DNA from: Thermodesulfobacteriales bacterium
GTDB taxonomy: Bacteria > Desulfobacterota_D > UBA1144 > Nemesobacterales > UBA2774
Direction: 5' to 3'
Assembly: GCA_004525335.1 (NCBI GenBank)
Contig: SPCL01000032.1
Span: 1-17,871 of the forward strand
Length of the DNA: 17,871 bases
Within the stretch, counting starts at the first letter, position 1. Each line of letters starts with the position of its first letter. Both the position numbers and the translations under genes were made by a program. The notes beneath the pieces were generated by a model, which was given only the letters and a program-made list of their open reading frames with translations, searched no databases and was not told the DNA's origin. Below, one piece after another: positions 1-6,589 of the stretch.

Positions 1-39
1 ATGTAGTTCTTTACCTAAATAAATTGTAGGGGGCATAAG

Positions 40-1170
40 ATGGACTCGACGACCCTTAAAGTAGAGTTGCAAAGTCTGGGACTTAGGATTCCCGATACAA
101 AAGGTATCAGGAGCGGTGGTGCAGGGCCTACGGGTGGGATTCATTTAAAAATCCTTCCTGATGGTGAGGCGAATATTCCGGTAATGGGTGATTTTGTTAA
201 ATACTCACCCTATTACTTAGATGAAATTAACGGTGAATACTGGATATTCAAGGACGATGTTGCCTTGGTTCAGGTAGAACCTATGGGTAACGCCAAGTTT
301 GCTGATCATAAAACTTCTGCAGGGGTATCCATGCAGAAGATGGGAATCCTTCATTGCCCAACTACCTTTGCGACGACACTGCTTCAAACATGCGAATTTT
401 GGCGTGATGAAAGGAAATGTCAATTCTGCGGCATAGAGCTTACGCTCAAGGACAGAAGCACCGTAGGGTTTAAAAACGCCAAAAGCTTAGTTGAGACGAT
501 TAAGCTCGCAAAGGAACTCGACGGTATTTCAAACATAGTATTCACATCTGGCGTTGCGCCTGATGAGAATAAGGCTTTAGCGAAATATGCCGAAATATGC
601 TCCGAGGTAAAGAAAGGAACAGGGCTTCCCATACAATTACAAATAATTCCACCTGAAGACTTCTCATGGTTTCAAAAATTAAAGGATTCTGGAGTTGATG
701 CCGTAGGCATTCACATTGAGACCTTCGACCCTGAGGTGTTTGAACGTGTTACTCCGGGGAAAGCAAAGATTGGCTTTAATAGATATGTTGAATCATGGAA
801 AGAAGCCGTGAGAGTTTTCGGGAGATGGCAGGTGAGCACCTATGTTCTGGTTGGCATGGGTGAGGATCTGCAAACGGTAATAGATGGAGCCGCGCTATGT
901 GCTGAATTAGGGGTATACCCTTTTATTGTTCCGTTTAGGCCTGTTGCCGGAACCCCGATGGAAAACGTTAAACCGCCTAGTCCTGAAATAATGGAATATG
1001 TTTACAGAGAGGCTGCAAAAATTATGTCTCAGTATGATCATGCAGCGAAAAGTAGCATTGCGGGGTGCGTTAGCTGTGGAGAATGTTCAGCTCTGCCTGA
1101 TTTTGAAAAAATGGCTAATAAGGACAATGTGAAGTTTAAGAAGCTTATTAAGCCCATAAAGGTAAGTTGA
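40..1170 (+). CDS. Radical SAM protein, MSMEG_0568-like
   Basis: A 376-residue radical SAM protein most like the MSMEG_0568 family, which occurs in Nit1C-type clusters beside a nitrilase and a glycosyltransferase. I recognise the N-terminal GGAGPTGG (residues 26-33) and the cluster region TCEFWRDERKCQFCGIE. The presumed [4Fe-4S]-binding cysteines are C118, C127 and C130, a C-x8-C-x2-C spacing instead of the usual C-x3-C-x2-C. An SPASM-like tail is absent, but a CVSCGEC motif (C343, C346, C349) near the end could bind a second cluster or zinc. The start is supported by AGGGGG at 28-33, six bases before the ATG. It is the first gene of a long same-strand run, and a family-like glycosyltransferase lies four genes on. 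Family placement is from memory of its motifs; the reaction is unknown, and no nitrilase is in the window. Confidence 0.8.
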   Translation: MDSTTLKVELQSLGLRIPDTKGIRSGGAGPTGGIHLKILPDGEANIPVMGDFVKYSPYYLDEINGEYWIFKDDVALVQVEPMGNAKFADHKTSAGVSMQKMGILHCPTTFATTLLQTCEFWRDERKCQFCGIELTLKDRSTVGFKNAKSLVETIKLAKELDGISNIVFTSGVAPDENKALAKYAEICSEVKKGTGLPIQLQIIPPEDFSWFQKLKDSGVDAVGIHIETFDPEVFERVTPGKAKIGFNRYVESWKEAVRVFGRWQVSTYVLVGMGEDLQTVIDGAALCAELGVYPFIVPFRPVAGTPMENVKPPSPEIMEYVYREAAKIMSQYDHAAKSSIAGCVSCGECSALPDFEKMANKDNVKFKKLIKPIKVS

Positions 1171-1223
1171 TTAAGCTTGAATTAAGAATTAAAAATGAAC
1201 TCTAATTAAAAAGGTGGATTTAA

Positions 1224-2567
1224 ATGTCTCAAGAAAATCTAAGAATCATAGTTATAGGAGGCGGAGCAGGTGGTATTTCTGCTGCTTCCACATCAAAAGG
1301 GCTTTTGCCGGATGCTTCAATTACACTTTTTACAGAATTTGAGGATGTAGCATACAGCCCATGTGGAATTCCCTTTGTTTTAGGAAAGGAAATTGCAAAT
1401 TTTGATAATCTCTTTCTACAAACTGCGGAGCATTACGCCAAGATCGGTATAGATCTGAGGCTTCAAACCAAGGTGACAGGAATTAATATTGAAGGCCGCA
1501 CTGTAAACGTAGGGTCAGAAGTCTTTCCATGGGACCGCTTGGTTATAGCTACCGGGTTCGAATACGATGAGCCGGAAATACCGGGAATCGATCTTGAGAA
1601 CATATGGTATGTAAAAAATATTAGACGTGCCATGGAATATGATAAAGCGCTTGAGACCATGAAAAAGGCTGTTGTCGTTAGTGCAACACCGCTTGGAATA
1701 GAAATGGCCGGAAACCTTGCGCATAGAGGGCTTGAGTCTCATTTGATTGATGAAGGCGGGTGGTTAATGTCAGATATTGCTGATCCAGATATTATGGAAC
1801 CTGTGAAAGAATCTCTTGAAGAAATGGGCGCCCAAATGCACTTTGGTACTAAGGTCCTAGAGTTTAAAGGGACTAATGGAAAAGTAACAAGTGTTGTTAC
1901 GTCAGAGGGAGAGATTGAATGTGATGTAGTTGTAATTGCAGCGCATAAAAAACCTAACAATAGTTTGTCCAAGGAAGCGGGAATAAAGCTTGGCGCCACA
2001 GGCGGGATTATGGTGGATGACCATATGCGTACATCTGTAAAAGATGTATTTGCAGCAGGTGACTGTGCTGAAGTTGTTCATGGTGTTACTGATATCCCCA
2101 TTCAAGGTCTTTCAGGAAGCCATGCTTACTCGCAGGGCCGCATAGCCGGATCAAATGCTGCCGGGAATGATCGGGCTTATGACCCTGTCTTTATCCCATG
2201 GGGAATGATGGGAGGTAAGGTGCAAATCGGTGGAGTATCACTTGGTGAGACTCTTCACAAAGCACTTGGAATACCTCATGTTGTTGCTGCCGCAATTGGT
2301 ATATCAAGGGCAAGGTACTATCCGGGAGTAATGAGGATTCGAGTGAAATTAATTGCAGACCCTACAACTCGAAAAGTTTTAGGAGCTCAGATGTCTGGTG
2401 GAGAAGGTATTAAGGAAAGGGCTGACTTTCTTGCATTTGTAATTAAGAGAGGAGTTACTCTTGATGAGCTTGCTTGGATGGAAAATGTATATTCTCCTCC
2501 TATCGGCGCTCTTATGGAGCCAATAGCACTTGCCGCTCAGGCAGGACTCAGGGAACTAGGAAAATAA
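1224..2567 (+). CDS. FAD-dependent pyridine nucleotide-disulfide oxidoreductase, CoA-disulfide reductase/NADH oxidase-like
   Basis: A 447-residue flavoprotein of the CoA-disulfide reductase / NADH oxidase / NADH peroxidase group, whose members use FAD and one redox cysteine to reduce disulfides, persulfides or oxygen. The FAD-binding motif GGGAGG is at 12-17, the single redox cysteine is C47 in SPCGIPF, the second FAD contact is the FAAGDC motif at 277-281, and a C-terminal dimerisation domain follows (about 325-447). Length is normal for the family. Odd: the second Rossmann motif, usually GxGxxG, reads SATPLG at 153-158, so two of three glycines are lost. NAD(P)H binding may therefore be weak or altered. 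AGGTGG at 1212-1217 is six bases before the ATG. It sits 53 bases after the radical SAM gene and 19 before the next, so co-transcription is likely. It may be an electron donor for neighbours; substrate unknown. Confidence 0.85.
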   Translation: MSQENLRIIVIGGGAGGISAASTSKGLLPDASITLFTEFEDVAYSPCGIPFVLGKEIANFDNLFLQTAEHYAKIGIDLRLQTKVTGINIEGRTVNVGSEVFPWDRLVIATGFEYDEPEIPGIDLENIWYVKNIRRAMEYDKALETMKKAVVVSATPLGIEMAGNLAHRGLESHLIDEGGWLMSDIADPDIMEPVKESLEEMGAQMHFGTKVLEFKGTNGKVTSVVTSEGEIECDVVVIAAHKKPNNSLSKEAGIKLGATGGIMVDDHMRTSVKDVFAAGDCAEVVHGVTDIPIQGLSGSHAYSQGRIAGSNAAGNDRAYDPVFIPWGMMGGKVQIGGVSLGETLHKALGIPHVVAAAIGISRARYYPGVMRIRVKLIADPTTRKVLGAQMSGGEGIKERADFLAFVIKRGVTLDELAWMENVYSPPIGALMEPIALAAQAGLRELGK

Positions 2568-2586
2568 GTATTAACGGAGATAAGTG

Positions 2587-2835
2587 ATGGCTTTTGGACA
2601 TTGGTTGAGAAAAAATGCTGAAAAACACTTACAGGAAGCGGCTGCCGATGATCTGATGACTCGCTATCCTGAGAGTTGCGAAGAGCCTTATAGGGAAAAA
2701 GGGCTGGATCATTTCTTTTGGAGAAATATCTTTGTCCCTATATACCTTATGATACCGTGGAGTATTCGTAAGAAGATCATACTAGCCAGCTCATACCCCG
2801 ACGGAAAACGTCCTCATTGGAAAAAATATAACTAG
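2587..2835 (+). CDS. Small conserved-looking hypothetical protein, 82 residues
   Basis: I do not recognise this protein. A GTG at 2584 also opens the frame, but the ATG at 2587 is better placed, seven bases after GGAG (2576-2579), giving 82 residues. It is basic at its C-terminus (PHWKKYN) and aromatic-rich, with an acidic, charged first half, one cysteine (PESCEEPY) and a hydrophobic amphipathic stretch, FFWRNIFVPIYLMIPW, near residues 43-58. That stretch has an arginine and two prolines and is a doubtful membrane segment; it could be a membrane-surface or protein-binding helix. It follows the flavoprotein by 19 bases and is very probably in its operon, so a role as accessory subunit of that oxidoreductase is possible. 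That is inference only. Confidence 0.7.
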   Translation: MAFGHWLRKNAEKHLQEAAADDLMTRYPESCEEPYREKGLDHFFWRNIFVPIYLMIPWSIRKKIILASSYPDGKRPHWKKYN

Positions 2836-2856
2836 TAGATATTAGATAAATTTATA

Positions 2857-2885
2857 TTGAGTTTTTTTGTGATGCACATTAAAAA
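2857..2885 (+). promoter_or_regulatory. Possible internal promoter before the DUF2877 gene
   Basis: TTGAGT (2857-2862) and TAAAAA (2880-2885) are separated by 17 bases in a 55-base AT-rich gap. No Shine-Dalgarno sequence precedes the ATG at 2891. If this promoter is real, transcription would start almost on the ATG, giving a leaderless message. The match to consensus is modest (4 of 6 in each box). Confidence 0.22.
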
Positions 2886-2890
2886 TAGAT

Positions 2891-3886
2891 ATGGAACATA
2901 CAGATTTTAATCAAATAGAGGCAGAGTTAATAGGCTACAAAGTGTTCGAACTACTTAAAAGCAACTCCAATACTTTAAAGAGCCACAGTGTTTTTGATCA
3001 TGCTATTTATATGCATGATGGTGAAGATGGTTTTATAAAAATAATAAAGGACAAAGAGTTTGTTAGTCCATCGTCAATTGTTATTAGTGGTATGGACAAT
3101 ATTTCTTTTAAGTCCATAGATATGCAAGACGGGACTCAGATCGAGTTCCTTAAAGATAAAATAACCTCAAAAGAAGGTGGGTTTTCTCTGCATTTCGGAA
3201 ACGCGCTAACATGGCAACTACCACAATTACCACAAGAAACCGAAATAAGAAGTCTTGAAGAGATAAATTTAAACCTAAGGATTTTAAAGGACATTATATA
3301 TACAAGCCCCTCCAGAGAAGGCTTAGTGCCGCTATTGGAAAATGTAGATAAATTTGGACCGCTTGAAGTCTTTGTTAAAGATCAAAAACCCGGCATGTCA
3401 GAAAAGGCAAGACCTTATATTGACTCACTTATGTGGGGGATATTTAGCGGTGATATTGAAACTATAAAGAGTAGCGCAGGATCCATTTTGGGTCTTGGTC
3501 CAGGTCTTACTCCATCTTGTGATGATTTTATAGCGGGTTTAATTCTAAGTTTAAACACTGCAAGCACCTCACTTTGTAAAAACGAGCCGGAAGCGGTTGA
3601 GTTCTTTGCCAAAATGTCTGAGGAAATATCTATTTTGGCTAAGGAAAAGACGACAATTTATAGCTCCTGGTTTATAAGTGAATCGGCAATCGGCGAGGGA
3701 CCTAAGGCAGCTCTAGATCTAATTTTCTCAATTATTACTAAGAATCCAGAAGAAGTTGCTAAAAAATCTAAAGAATTAATCTCAGTAGGTGCTACGTCCG
3801 GCGCAGATATAGCAATAGGGATCTACTACGGCATAAGATTTTTATCTTCAAGAATAGAATTAAAGGACTTAGATGAGTTTGAATAA
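2891..3886 (+). CDS. DUF2877 protein (AllH/YlbF-like)
   Basis: A 331-residue DUF2877 protein. The family signature GLGPGLTPSCDD is at 201-212 and the second conserved block GATSGADIAIG at 300-310; E. coli AllH (YlbF) carries the counterparts GPGLTPSHDD and GHTSGADTLLG. AllH is one of three subunits (AllF/FdrA, AllG, AllH) of the oxamate carbamoyltransferase of allantoin catabolism. Here no AllG (DUF1116) or carbamate kinase is seen, but a mini-FdrA lies three genes on, so an AllFGH-related role is suggested without being shown. In the signature the usual small residue before the DD pair is cysteine (C210). No signal peptide or membrane segment is visible. The start lacks a clear ribosome site, and the 3' end overlaps the next gene by 14 bases, which argues for translational coupling. 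Confidence 0.85.
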   Translation: MEHTDFNQIEAELIGYKVFELLKSNSNTLKSHSVFDHAIYMHDGEDGFIKIIKDKEFVSPSSIVISGMDNISFKSIDMQDGTQIEFLKDKITSKEGGFSLHFGNALTWQLPQLPQETEIRSLEEINLNLRILKDIIYTSPSREGLVPLLENVDKFGPLEVFVKDQKPGMSEKARPYIDSLMWGIFSGDIETIKSSAGSILGLGPGLTPSCDDFIAGLILSLNTASTSLCKNEPEAVEFFAKMSEEISILAKEKTTIYSSWFISESAIGEGPKAALDLIFSIITKNPEEVAKKSKELISVGATSGADIAIGIYYGIRFLSSRIELKDLDEFE

Positions 3887-5063
3887 GATTGCACTTTTAA
3901 CATATTCTACAAAACCAAGGGGAGGTGTGGTTCATACCCTTTCTCTTGCCGAAAGCCTGTCGGAACTAGGACAGGTTGTTCATGTCTATGCTCTTGGAAC
4001 CAGTAAAGAATTTTTTAGGCACGTAGACGTTCCGTACACACTGATACCTTGTCCTGATATTGATTACAGTAGCATGGATGAAAAAATAAAGAGTTATATA
4101 GAAATTTATACTGATTATCTAAAATCTGTAGTTGATGATTATGGCATTTTTCATGCAGAAGACTGTATATCGGCAAACGCTCTCTTAAATTTGAGAAATA
4201 TGGGGCTAATTGATCACTACGTTCGAACTATTCATCATATTGACGAATTTACTTCCCCATCCTTAATTGAATGCCAGTTAAAAAGTGTAGTCGAGCCCGA
4301 TTATGTTATAGCGGTTAGCAAATACTGGGAAAAAGAATTGAAGCAGCAATATTCTTTAAATGCCGCAGTTATAAATAACGGAGTCTCTACATCAAATTAT
4401 ACTAAAATCACTGAGTCTAAAGAAGAGTCAAAGGCCAAATTCAATGTCTCAGGAGCCAATGTACTATTAAGTATTGGGGGTATCGAACCTCGGAAAAATA
4501 CCATCACCACACTTAAAGCTTATCAAATAGCAAAATCTGAATTAGAAGAAAAGGGACAGAAGCTGGTTTGGTTGATTGGAGGCGGAGAAACACTGTTTGA
4601 TTATAAAGACTATAGAGAAGAGTTTTTCTTAGAAGTTAAGAGTTTAGGATTGGAGCTTGATAAAGATATTTTTGTGCTCGGAAGTATTTCAGAAGAAAAA
4701 ATGCCTTCACTCTATAACTCGGCAGATGTTTTTGCATTTCCTTCTATTAAAGAAGGGTGGGGCCTTGTCGTACTGGAAGCAATGGCCTCTAGTGTTCCGG
4801 TAATAGCCTCTGGTATTGAGCCAATGACTGAGTATCTAATTGATGAAGAGAATGCGCTTCTCATATCTCCTATGGATTACGAGGATCTCGCACAAAAAAT
4901 TAGTTTATTACTCGGCAATCCCGATTTGCAAGCGCACTTTATAAAGAAAGGTCTCAGTACTGCTAAAATGTACAGCTGGGAAAATGCAGCTCAGAAACAC
5001 ATTGATTTCTATAATGGAATATTAAACCAAGATTCTAATTTAAAAGCAGTGGGTAATGATTGA
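3873..5063 (+). CDS. Glycosyltransferase family 4, MSMEG_0565-like
   Basis: A 396-residue GT-B fold glycosyltransferase of family 4. The N-terminal block ALLTYSTKPRGGVVHTLSLA (7-26) is very like the MSMEG_0565 family, which is a fixed member of Nit1C-type clusters. The linker/C-domain motif GGIEPRKN (202-209) and the E-x7-E nucleotide-sugar motif EGWGLVVLE (294-302), followed by AMASSVPVIAS, are intact. A retaining transferase using an activated sugar is expected; acceptor and donor are unknown. No signal peptide or membrane helix is seen, so it acts in the cytoplasm. It starts inside the end of the DUF2877 gene (14-base overlap) and ends 8 bases inside the OsmC-like gene, so the three are translationally linked. 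With the MSMEG_0568-like radical SAM gene it forms half of a Nit1C-like pair. A generic GT4 enzyme is the alternative. Confidence 0.87.
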   Translation: MSLNKIALLTYSTKPRGGVVHTLSLAESLSELGQVVHVYALGTSKEFFRHVDVPYTLIPCPDIDYSSMDEKIKSYIEIYTDYLKSVVDDYGIFHAEDCISANALLNLRNMGLIDHYVRTIHHIDEFTSPSLIECQLKSVVEPDYVIAVSKYWEKELKQQYSLNAAVINNGVSTSNYTKITESKEESKAKFNVSGANVLLSIGGIEPRKNTITTLKAYQIAKSELEEKGQKLVWLIGGGETLFDYKDYREEFFLEVKSLGLELDKDIFVLGSISEEKMPSLYNSADVFAFPSIKEGWGLVVLEAMASSVPVIASGIEPMTEYLIDEENALLISPMDYEDLAQKISLLLGNPDLQAHFIKKGLSTAKMYSWENAAQKHIDFYNGILNQDSNLKAVGND

Positions 5064-5445
5064 AGCAAAAGCTGAGTGGAAAAAGAATTATCAAGTTCGC
5101 GTTAGTGTAAGGGAGTTTGAGATAGATGTTGATGAGCCTCCTCAGTATCATGGGGAAGACACCGGCATGATGCCGACCGAGTTGTTCATTTCATCCTTGG
5201 CGTCATGTTTTTGTTTGGCCCTTGTTTTTGTAGCTAAGAAAAAGAGAGTTCAAATTACAGATATGAGGGTGGATGTAAGTGCAGAAGCGGATACGAAAAA
5301 CTTTAGATACTCAAGACTGATTGTAAAGGTTGGCAGCTCTATTGCGAATAGCGTTTTAGAAGAAATGATAGTGCAAGCAAAGAAATATTGTTATGTGAGT
5401 AACACAATTTCACAATCTTGTCCGATCGAGTACGAAATAGATTGA
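5056..5445 (+). CDS. OsmC/Ohr family protein
   Basis: A 129-residue OsmC-family protein. These are small cytoplasmic dimers that reduce organic peroxides with two cysteines. The helix motif PTELFISSLASCFCLAL (40-56) carries the expected first cysteine C51 (with an extra C53), and the second is C112 in KYCYVSNTI, as in the CPVSNTL motif of the family; C122 is additional. The N-terminal strands and the glycine-poor PPQYHGED segment match the usual domain start. Length is slightly short of E. coli OsmC but typical of the YhfA-like branch. Start and stop overlap: its ATG lies in the last codons of the glycosyltransferase gene (8 bases shared). Its place suggests protection of, or a chemical role in, the operon's pathway; a peroxide substrate is not proven. 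Confidence 0.88.
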   Translation: MIEAKAEWKKNYQVRVSVREFEIDVDEPPQYHGEDTGMMPTELFISSLASCFCLALVFVAKKKRVQITDMRVDVSAEADTKNFRYSRLIVKVGSSIANSVLEEMIVQAKKYCYVSNTISQSCPIEYEID

Positions 5446-5461
5446 CGCTTGAAAAAGTATT

Positions 5462-5476
5462 AAGGAGAAAGCTTTG
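5462..5476 (+). promoter_or_regulatory. Ribosome binding site deciding a TTG start
   Basis: AAGGAG at 5462-5467 lies six bases before TTG (5474-5476). It is the reason for choosing TTG as the start of the mini-FdrA gene, since the FdrA-like reading IKNNYFQDAL begins only six residues later and no upstream ATG is available. Confidence 0.7.
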
Positions 5477-5929
5477 GCTCTAAAATTCAAGATTAAAAAT
5501 AATTATTTTCAAGATGCGCTCAGATTGATGCGTATTTCCAAAAACGCTAGGGAAAAAGATGGTGTATCAAACGCAGTTGCTGTAATGGCGACCGATAAAG
5601 CTAAATATGCTCTTAAAGATGCAGGTTTGATGACTCCAGAATTACAGGAGGCCTCAGGGAGTGATCTGGTTATTGCAGTTGAAGCAAGCACAGAAGATTT
5701 GGCAGCTCAGACTATATATGAATTAGAAGCGCTTATTTCCTCAGATCTATCGCAAGGAAGTAATTCTTCCGCTGATCTAATCGGTCAGGAATTAAAGGTA
5801 GTTAATATTGGGCTTGATATTTTTAAAGATGCACTTGTCGCACAGAGTGTAAAAGTGGTGCAAGTGGATTGGGAAGTCCCTGCTAAAGGGGATGAAAAAG
5901 TTATCAATATTTTGAAGAAAATGTATTAG
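5474..5929 (+). CDS. Mini-FdrA: joined N- and C-terminal ends of FdrA (AllF)
   Basis: A 151-residue protein that resembles only the two ends of FdrA/AllF. Residues 1-95 follow the FdrA start (IKNNYFQDALRLMRIS, then VMATDKAKYAL, then GSDLVIAVEA), and residues 106-151 follow the FdrA tail (VVNIGLDIFKDAL, then VQVDWEVPAKGDEK). The roughly 400-residue CoA-binding and ligase-like core of full FdrA is absent, with only a short serine-rich linker (SQGSNSSADL) between. FdrA is the AllF subunit of oxamate carbamoyltransferase. The start is TTG at 5474, supported by AAGGAG (5462-5467) six bases before; no ATG is better placed. Proteins annotated fdrA domain protein of about this size exist in other bacteria, so I treat this as a functional small form rather than a fresh deletion: the frame is clean. 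With DUF2877 it hints at an AllFGH-like complex. Function unknown. Confidence 0.8.
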   Translation: MALKFKIKNNYFQDALRLMRISKNAREKDGVSNAVAVMATDKAKYALKDAGLMTPELQEASGSDLVIAVEASTEDLAAQTIYELEALISSDLSQGSNSSADLIGQELKVVNIGLDIFKDALVAQSVKVVQVDWEVPAKGDEKVINILKKMY

Positions 5930-5958
5930 AGTAAATTTGAAACAGAGAGAGTCAGAAA

Positions 5959-6528
5959 ATGAGCATTAGAAATTCTGAAGAACTAAAACAAGTTTTATCA
6001 GATCCCAAGAAGTTAGCTAAAGCATTTTCAAGACACACGTATGGGATGCTGGCATGGGTTGATTTATTCGGAGACAAATTAAAAACCATTAAGGGCCTTG
6101 ATGACAAGCTAGTGGTCGCTAAAGTTATAGCGGACAACGCCAAACACGCAAAACTTTTTTCTGATCGAGCAAGGGAATTAGGAGAAACCCCTGAAACTTA
6201 CAAGCCGCCTGAGATTGGTCAGAAGATATACGACATTCTAGAAACCTACGATAACACCTTTGATGAGTTCGCCTATGCATGGGGATCTCTCATACATTTC
6301 TCCGCATTACTTAGTCTCTATCATAGTGTGGCCGATCCTCAGAGCCAGCAGGTAATAGAGCAGGTTGAAGATGATGTAATAGGACACCTGACTTATCTTG
6401 AGAAGTATTTTGAGACAAATGCGGATACTCCAGAGAAAAAAGAACGTGCACAAGAAATTATAATGGTCGCGGATAAGATTTATGCTGACAGGGAAGATGA
6501 GGAGATAAATTGGTATGCAGCAGGATGA
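5959..6528 (+). CDS. Ferritin-like four-helix protein with DxxxH motifs
   Basis: A 189-residue, helix-rich protein with the pattern of the ferritin-like superfamily (rubrerythrin, MiaE, PaaA group). Four long helices can be drawn: about 20-45, 50-75, 97-125 and 130-152. The second carries D59-NAK-H63 and the fourth D139-VIG-H143. Both are D-x3-H rather than the usual E-x2-H metal motif, and helix three has H113 and H122. Glutamates E134 and E137 are near the last histidine. Whether a di-metal site is kept is uncertain. There is no signal peptide and no cysteine, so no rubredoxin domain. It follows mini-FdrA by 29 bases with a weak purine-rich ribosome site and is likely in the same operon. 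It could be an oxygen- or peroxide-using diiron protein, or a metal-free structural relative; substrate unknown. Confidence 0.6.
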   Translation: MSIRNSEELKQVLSDPKKLAKAFSRHTYGMLAWVDLFGDKLKTIKGLDDKLVVAKVIADNAKHAKLFSDRARELGETPETYKPPEIGQKIYDILETYDNTFDEFAYAWGSLIHFSALLSLYHSVADPQSQQVIEQVEDDVIGHLTYLEKYFETNADTPEKKERAQEIIMVADKIYADREDEEINWYAAG

Positions 6529-6589
6529 AGCTCCAAGCTTTGAGAAATTGCAAAAACGGCACCTTAAAGAAATAAAACAACACTCATGA
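6515..6589 (+). CDS. 24-residue coupled micro-ORF before the PLP enzyme
   Basis: A short reading frame (ATG 6515, TGA 6587-6589) encodes 24 residues, beginning MQQDEAPSFEKL and ending KEIKQHS, charged and helix-prone. It has a good ribosome site, GAGGAG at 6499-6504, ten bases upstream. It starts 14 bases before the end of the ferritin-like gene, and its stop overlaps the start of the PLP enzyme in an ATGA. The downstream gene has no ribosome site of its own, so translation of this frame probably delivers ribosomes to it. It may act only as a coupling leader; a functional peptide is not shown. It has none of the marks of an amino-acid attenuator (no run of one residue, no hairpin seen). Confidence 0.5.
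   Translation: MQQDEAPSFEKLQKRHLKEIKQHS

Noticed and set aside
581..600. Perfect tandem repeat of CGAAATATGC within the radical SAM gene
   Set aside because: Only two 10-base copies, inside an open reading frame and not matched elsewhere in the window. It reads KYAEIC in the protein and needs no extra explanation.
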